Below, one piece after another: positions 57,667 through 64,000 of a DNA stretch of 64,000 nucleotides. The notes beneath the pieces were generated by a model. That model did not search any database. It was not told the DNA's origin and saw only the letters and a list, made by a program, of their open reading frames with translations. The stretch comes from Castanea sativa (taxonomy: Eukaryota; Streptophyta; Magnoliopsida; Fagales; Fagaceae): the NCBI RefSeq assembly GCF_040712315.1, contig NC_134018.1:6004001-6068000 (forward strand), written 5' to 3'. Positions within the stretch are counted from its first letter, which is position 1, and the number at the start of each line of letters is the position of its first letter. The position numbers and the translations under genes were made by a program.

Positions 57667-60600
57667 ATGGATATGTTGCTTAAATCGTCGATTTTTAATG
57701 CACCCACTTGCAATTCCGGCGTAAAGTCGCTGTATTTGGTGCCTTCCAATAGGCAAATGGGAATGCCGATGAAGATTTTGCAGAGAAATAATCAGTACCC
57801 ATTTCGGTTAGCGTTGAATTGCGTAGGTCATTGTGGTTTTAGGAACTATATCAATTCTAGACATCGAGGAAAAGAAACTGACTTGTTTGTTGGTAGAGCT
57901 GGTTTGGAATTTGTAGGTAAAGATAGTGAGAGTTTGAGTGATGAAAATGCGGTTTCGGGTGTGAATTTAGAGTTTGTTAGTGAGTTGATAAAGCGTGGGA
58001 TTGTTTTGGCGGCAATGGTTTGTGGGGTTTTGGTTTTTGGGTGTAAGAGAGTGTTTGCAATGGAAGGCGCGGCGAATGCTGGTTATGGGGTTATTGGGCA
58101 GAGCATTTTGTTATTGAGGAATGCATGGCCGAAGACATTACAGGTTCTTCAGGTTTTCAAAGAGCAGGGTCTTATTCTGGCTGCGCTTTTGGGACTCTCG
58201 GCGTTCTTCTCCATGGCAGAGACTTCAATTACCACTCTTTGGCCTTGGAAGGTGCCTTTTCTATTCTCTGATAGTGAGTAATTATAGGTTTTGTGGATTC
58301 TAAGCAATAAAGAATTAATGCATTTTACTTAATGTTAGAATCATGATTGTTAATAAGCAACATGTTGAGTTAATGTCATGTTATCTCTTGATGAAGTTAA
58401 CGAGCATAGTCATTATTGTAGGAACGTTGTCTAATTAGCATGGCTAGAACTTTATTATTCATTTGATTGCGTATTATGCTGGTTGTTACATCTAGTTTTA
58501 TATCCAGTATGTTTGGAAGTTTTATGCTTCTGGTTGTTAGATTATATGGTGACACGTGCAAGTTGACTCTAAACTGCAATGTGGTTCATTGCTTAAAACT
58601 GCTTATTTCATTTAATGCAAATCTCAATTTCACACATGAAAGTTAACATAGTTTATAGTTCCTTCTCTTCTGTATATGAATTACGAAGTAAAAAATTCTC
58701 TGATTATGAAACTACATAATATTTATAATTTGATTCCCAGTTAAAGTTTTTAATTGGAGAATGTAAGGTACAACAAATAGATTCCCAGTTAAAGTTTAAT
58801 TTCGGATTTTGAACCATGTGGCAGAAATATTTTTTTCTGAAAAATAATTCTGGGTGCTTATATGAGTATATAGGTTGATGTTCTCTTTTGATTTTCCAGT
58901 AAATAATCTAGCCGTTATGGTCTATAATCCTGAAGTGTAATTGGTCATTTGATCTCAATCTGTATCAGGTGCGTGAATTGGCTGAAAAGGATTCTGAGAA
59001 TGGCGTCTTTAGAACACTTCACAGTGATGTCACCCGGTTTCTAACTACTATACTTATTGGCACAACGTACTGACCTTTTCATGGTTCTCAGTATTAAGGA
59101 TTCAATTTTCTTAGCTTGAATTGAAACAATTCCTTATCTTTTTGGACTCTATTAATGTACTCAGTGTTGTCAATATTGGAGCAACTGCCTTAGTCACAGA
59201 AGCTGCAACGACATTATTCGGTGAAGCTGGTGTTAGTGCAGCAACTGGAGTAATGACTGTATGTCCCGATATCCATTTTTAATAAACAGGAGAAATGTAG
59301 CATGAAGGTTAAGAGTTTGAGTTAGAATAAATGGCTTGAAGACCTGAACTTACAACATTCTGTTAGCGCTTATGGCTGTATAATTCATTGTCATGTAAAT
59401 CCAAACCTATTAGGTTGTCAAAAATCACTTTTTGTATCCTGATTATATCAGTACCTGCTATATAGACTTGCTAACTTACGGATGGTAGAGGCATTTGGAC
59501 AGGTGGGATTGGGAAATAAATTTTGAAAAGAAGGAAAAAAAAGTTGAGAATTTAGTTTTTTTTTGGTTGTATATGAGAAGAATTGATTTGGCATCTCATT
59601 TATGTATATATATTAACTGTAGCTATTGATTTCTTTGAAATTTTACCTTCTACCCCTTTTTTTATCTTTCAAGTTTTCCCCCTTTATCCATTCTTAATTT
59701 CTTATCCTTTTTCTTGTGTTCAACTGTGATTCTGTTTAAACATTGTCCAACAGAAATACAGATGGAATTCTTTCTTAGCATTGGAGTTTGTACGTTGTTT
59801 GTTAACATGCATATTAGTCATTTTGGGGTCTCTTATAGAAAAATTGAGAACATTTATTTAGATATCATATGAAGCACTGAAGGTCAGTTTTTTCTAGCTT
59901 AATTGAGTAGATTTCTGTTTTGCATTTTGAAGTGTAAAAAGAGGATGTGAAAATGCTAACAAAGTTGGTTTTATGTTTTCCCTAATATAATTCTGGCAGA
60001 TCAAAATATGCACACAGTCGGTCAAGGATATTTATATTTTACTTCATTATATGTTTCTCCTAGACTGGATATTGAATACTTTTTTTTTTTTACCTTGATG
60101 ATACTAGGTAGCCATTTTGCTCCTCACAGAAATCACTCCAAAAAGTATAGCTGTTCACAATGCCACTGAGGTTGCTAGGTTTGTGGTAAGCTGAGAAGGA
60201 CTTCTCTTTTTTTCAAAACTAAAATTCACTGTTAAATTCCTAATTAAGCATGCTCATCATTTGCTAAGCTGTTCATTCATTTGTGCTTAGAAGATGCCAT
60301 CAGTTCTACTTCTACTTTATATAACAAGTTTTTCTTGCAATGCTTTTAGGTCAGACCAGTGGCATGGCTTTCCTTGGTATTATATCCTGTGGGAAGAGTT
60401 GTTACATATTTATCTATGGGGATGCTTAAACTCCTTGGTTTAAAAGGAAAAAGGTATGCTTTATTAATTAACCACATCTTGATCTCGCTGCAGCTTCCTG
60501 TCATATTGTATTTTTGCCTCCTGCTTCTTTTTCAAATGTTTATTAGGTTTTCTATCTGTAGTGATGCTTTATATATAAAAGTATATTTTTTTGACTTTTC

Positions 60601-63600
60601 ATTCAATGAGGTCAATCACAAGAAGTAAAAGAACATCTTAAATATCAGATGAGGAAAAAATATTCATTTCGTCTGTTACTGGTGGGGCTTGACAGTGATA
60701 TATTACTTTTGTATATTGATGGTCATTATTTTCTGTAGAATGAGTATATGTCTGTTAATTGACGTCTTAAGTCATGCAAGCCATATTATAATTCATAAGA
60801 GGGATGCAGGATCAGAATGTGGATAGTGTTGATCTAAGGGAGAAAGCCTATTTATTTCTCATCTTGAATTTTAGTGGTTGTTTGGGTTTATAAGTTGGAG
60901 AGCATGATACGACTTGATTTTAAGAGGGTCAATGGTGCCACAAGACAAAGTTTTTCAGGTTTTTTTTTTTTTGGTATTATCTTTCCAGGTAAAATCAATG
61001 TAAACGGGCAAAATAATCCTTTGTGCCTTATTCCAACTGTGTGTGGTTAGCAACAGGAACCTCATTTACCTAGCATGTTTATTGAAAAGGTTTATCTCTT
61101 GGGTAACTTCATTGTTATTCAGCTTCTTCCCTCTCCCCGAAGTTCAATATGGGAGCTAGTATGTCAATGGATGTTCAACTTAAAGCAATTGGCACATTTG
61201 TTGTGATCAATTCTTTTTTTTTTCTTTTTTTTTGGAAATTCTTGTCTATGGTTTTCTTATCGGAATGTTTTTTGACAAACTTTTTGTCATTGCTTAACAT
61301 TTGTTGTGTATATATATTCTTTTGTATCAGTGAACCATATGTAACTGAAGATGAGTTGAAACTGATGTTGCGAGGGGCTGAATTGAGTGGAGCAATAGAG
61401 GAGGAAGAACAGGTAATAGTGTTGGCTTTTATTGAGTGTATTGTTTTTATAATATTCTTTTGTTTTGATATTATAATGACTATGCATTGCACTTGCTGAA
61501 TGATAACAGTGAAATGTTATCCCGCTAGAAGTGCGCATGTTATGCAGCATATTTTTTGTGTAATTACATAGTGATTTTCCTTCTAACCTTCCAAAAGGGG
61601 GGAAAATGAGTGTGCCAATCATTACACTACATCACCATGCTCCATAAATTCTTTTCAATGAGCTTTCTTTCTTTGTTTTCTGGCTAAGATGTTCTTGTTC
61701 TAAATTGCTTTGTAGGATATGATTGAAAATGTGTTGGAGATTAAAGACACCCATGTTAGAGAGGTGATGACACCTCTTGTAGATGTAGTTGCAATTGATA
61801 CCAGTGCTACACTTGTAGATTTTCATACCTTGTGGGTGACACACCAATATTCAAGGTACACCTCTTTTAATGTATTGTGAATTTTTTTTTCCTCTTTCTG
61901 TGACATGCCAATTTGCTAATAATATATTTTTTTGTTTCTAGAGTGCCTGTTTTTGAGCAGCGTGTTGATAACATAGTGGGTATTGCATATGCAATGGATC
62001 TGCTGGATTATGCTCAGAAGGTTGGCCAGTTTCTACTCTTGTTTCTCCTGCAATGAGTTTCAATTGCTTTCTTATTGATTTATGCCACAATCTCACAGTG
62101 TGCAGAATTATAATCTGTTTGATTTTGAAGGGTGAGCTACTAGAAAGTACTACTGTTGGAGATATGGCTCACAAACCTGCATACTTTGTGCCTGGTAAGC
62201 TCTAATTTTTATGTCAACTTGGGGTGAGAATCATATGCACAGTATAGTGAAAAAAAATAACTGAATAAAGTTGGATAGCAGCCTTAGGTAGAACATGTAG
62301 CTTTCCCCCAAAGTTTAACCAACACAAACCTGAAAAGAAAGATGTTTATTTATCTTACTCAAATACTTTAAGGTGTTTCCCTACTTCTTTCAGATCTTTC
62401 TGTGCAATAGGGTGGTGCCACCTCTTTGGAATTTTATGATATAGATGCCAACTTATCCAAAAGTTAATTGACTCAACTAAACCTCAATTTTTATTTTATT
62501 TTTTGGGGGTGGGGGAACCCTTTAGCGTTGGCTAGAACTTGTACTCAACAGCCAAGGATTGCACACCCTCTAATGAAAGCATCTTAAAAATCAACCAAAT
62601 AGTTGCTACATCACTTGAATTTCCATTCTTTTACATTTTGCATGAATTGTCTGATTTGTTGATCAAACTTTTGACTGTCCTGTTCCATGGGTCAAAATTT
62701 TTCATTAATATTCTGTTTAGTTGACAGTTGTGTGACTCTTCATTTCAGTTAGTTTAATTCAGTTATTAGCATTTATTGGTGTGCACCACAATTTTAATAG
62801 ACTGTCAACATTATTTTGATGTGTGTGTGTGTCTAAGCTATAAAGTTTCAGTTTATTATATCATATTTATTGGTTTTGCAGATTCGATGTCAGTCTGGAA
62901 TCTTCTTAGAGAGTTCCGAATCAGGAAAGTTCACATGGCTGTTGTCCTTAATGAATATGGTGGAACTGTGGGAGTATGTACACACACTCATCTCTGAATT
63001 CCAACAAATTGGTACTGAATCTGCTGTTTGACATTGTACATCAGGGACCTAAACTAAATGGAAAATAAGCACATACTGAGATGCTAGAATCTGAAGCCAA
63101 TATGAGGCTTCTGACATTGAACACTAATATATGCTATTTTTGTATAGACATTACTTCATGAATTTTTTTATAAATAATAAAATTTTACTAAAAAGGAAAA
63201 GAGGTCAAAACCCTAGTACATGCGGAGTATACATGAGCAATACAAAGGACTAGAATCTAAAATTACATAGATCCAGAAATTTTCCAAGACAGAGGAGCAA
63301 ACAAAATCCCCAATATCCCTAAGCTAATAAAATAAAAGTGATCTTAAGAATACAGACTCAATTGAAGCCTTCAAATTTCCTAGAATTTCACTTCCTCCAA
63401 GTGCAACACATTAGGCAAAGTATTCCACACTTTCAGAACTTTGATGTCTCTAAAACCCCCTACTTTAACATGCTAAAATCTCATTCAGTGAAGATAAAAT
63501 TACTTCTGGATTTTGTCACGACCTAGACTTCAAATTTTCTCATTGGTGCTTCTCTTGTATATTTTCCATTAACTTGTCTGTCTGTTCCTTTGATGTTGAT

Positions 63601-63892
63601 AAAGTACTTAATAAGTAAAAAGAAAAAATGTTCTCAAAGATGGAGATAAGACAAATGAGTTTCCCCCTCAGTAATTGATACTTTTAATATAATGTTTGAC
63701 TTAACGCATACTTTCTCTAAGATCCTTTCTGTATAAAGTCTGCATGAACAGTTATCAACAAATTCAGCAACACAATGTGCCCTGCATCTGTAATATTTAT
63801 TAATTTTTTGTTTGTGATGTCAACAGATTGTGACCCTGGAAGACGTTGTTGAGGAGATTGTTGGTGAAATCTTTGATGAAAATGATTCAAAT
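57667..63892 (+). CDS. Chloroplast CNNM/CorC (DUF21-CBS) protein, 5' part, 11 exons
   Basis: Likely magnesium transporter of the chloroplast envelope. It resembles Arabidopsis At1g55930/At3g13070 (recalled as MGR8/MGR9). Exons: 57667-58251, 58969-59066, 59165-59258, 60108-60185, 60350-60453, 61331-61412, 61716-61855, 61942-62020, 62131-62194, 62882-62973 and 63827-63892. All have GT-AG borders and compatible phases, giving 494 codons without a stop. A transit-peptide-like N-terminus (no acidic start) precedes a hydrophobic segment at about residues 118-136. The DUF21 domain spans about residues 150-330 with the FFSMAET and EITPKS hallmarks. A CBS pair follows (from EVMTPLVDV through GTVGIVTLEDVVEEIVGEIF), which in this family binds nucleotide and Mg. 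The remaining C-terminus, including the CorC_HlyC domain if present, lies beyond the window. Confidence 0.92.
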
Positions 63893-63898
63893 GTAAAG

Positions 63899-63900
<2 letters not shown>

Positions 63901-63940
<40 letters not shown>

Positions 63941-63973
63941 GTGTGTGTGTGTGTGTGTGTGTGTTTGTGTGTG
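63901..63973. repeat. (CT)n(GT)n microsatellite in an intron
   Basis: About 19 CT and then about 17 GT units start eight bases after the exon 11 donor (GTAAAG at 63893). Its length could influence splicing of that exon. Confidence 0.9.
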
Positions 63974-64000
63974 AGTGTATCCAGGTTCTCTGTTCAGAAG

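Noticed and set aside
58252..58281. Short reading of the CNNM gene ending at 58281
   Set aside because: The frame runs past a splice donor at 58252 into the intron. Joining exons at 58969 and onward keeps the frame through the conserved DUF21 and CBS domains.

Overview
This is plant nuclear DNA: AT-rich, with short GT-AG introns, long microsatellites and many transposons. It looks like a eudicot, probably a woody one. A 199-bp MITE at 39063 resembles elements I associate with Fagales, but the species cannot be fixed from the sequence. All genes read left to right; only the retrotransposon's antisense ORF reads the other way.

The first 54 kb hold a tandem cluster of five receptor-like protein (RLP) genes of the Cf/EIX/Verticillium-resistance type: signal peptide, extracellular leucine-rich repeats (LRRs), a Y-x8-KG island motif, one membrane helix with GxxxG, and a short tail without a kinase. 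Such RLPs normally detect pathogen or damage signals at the cell surface and signal through SOBIR1/BAK1-type kinases. RLP1 (716-3768, one 83-bp intron) is intact. RLP2 (8551-11711) is a pseudogene with three nonsense codons upstream of a fourth near its end, plus one frameshift. RLP3 (24321-29267) has an amplified array of two-LRR exon cassettes and a frameshift just before the membrane helix. RLP4 (34621-35456) is a 3' fragment fused to a truncated LTR. RLP5 (39319-39896 and 51646-51978) is a 3' fragment split by a retrotransposon. The three full-length copies share a TATA box and a short downstream motif. RLP2 to RLP5 share 3' flanking sequence.

The retrotransposon (39897-51645, 11,749 bp) is a complete, recent Ty3/gypsy insertion of the Tat type: near-identical 751/753-bp LTRs, a CTAAC target duplication, gag-protease-RT-RNaseH-second RNaseH-integrase, a hypervariable tandem-repeat region, and a spliced antisense ORF between pol and the 3' LTR. 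It carries one gag frameshift and three in-frame TAG codons, so it looks inactive unless these are bypassed. One TAG lies exactly at the protease/RT boundary in a known readthrough context.

The intergenic DNA is a mosaic of segmental duplications (13.6-15.9, 18.2-22.2, 22.5-24.2 and 37.9-39.3 kb) and non-autonomous DNA transposons whose ends and target duplications can be read directly: three hAT-like elements (30312, 54502, 55806), one Mutator-like element with long inverted repeats (52385) and one MITE (39063) whose empty site is also in the window.

From 57667 to the right edge runs an unrelated housekeeping-type gene: a chloroplast-targeted CNNM/CorC (DUF21 plus CBS) protein, probably a magnesium transporter. 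Eleven exons are resolved and the 3' end lies outside the window.

The most notable signals are the amplified LRR-pair cassettes of RLP3, where two neighbouring introns are identical while their exons differ mostly at amino-acid-changing sites, and the spliced antisense gene plus readthrough-like stop of the Tat element.
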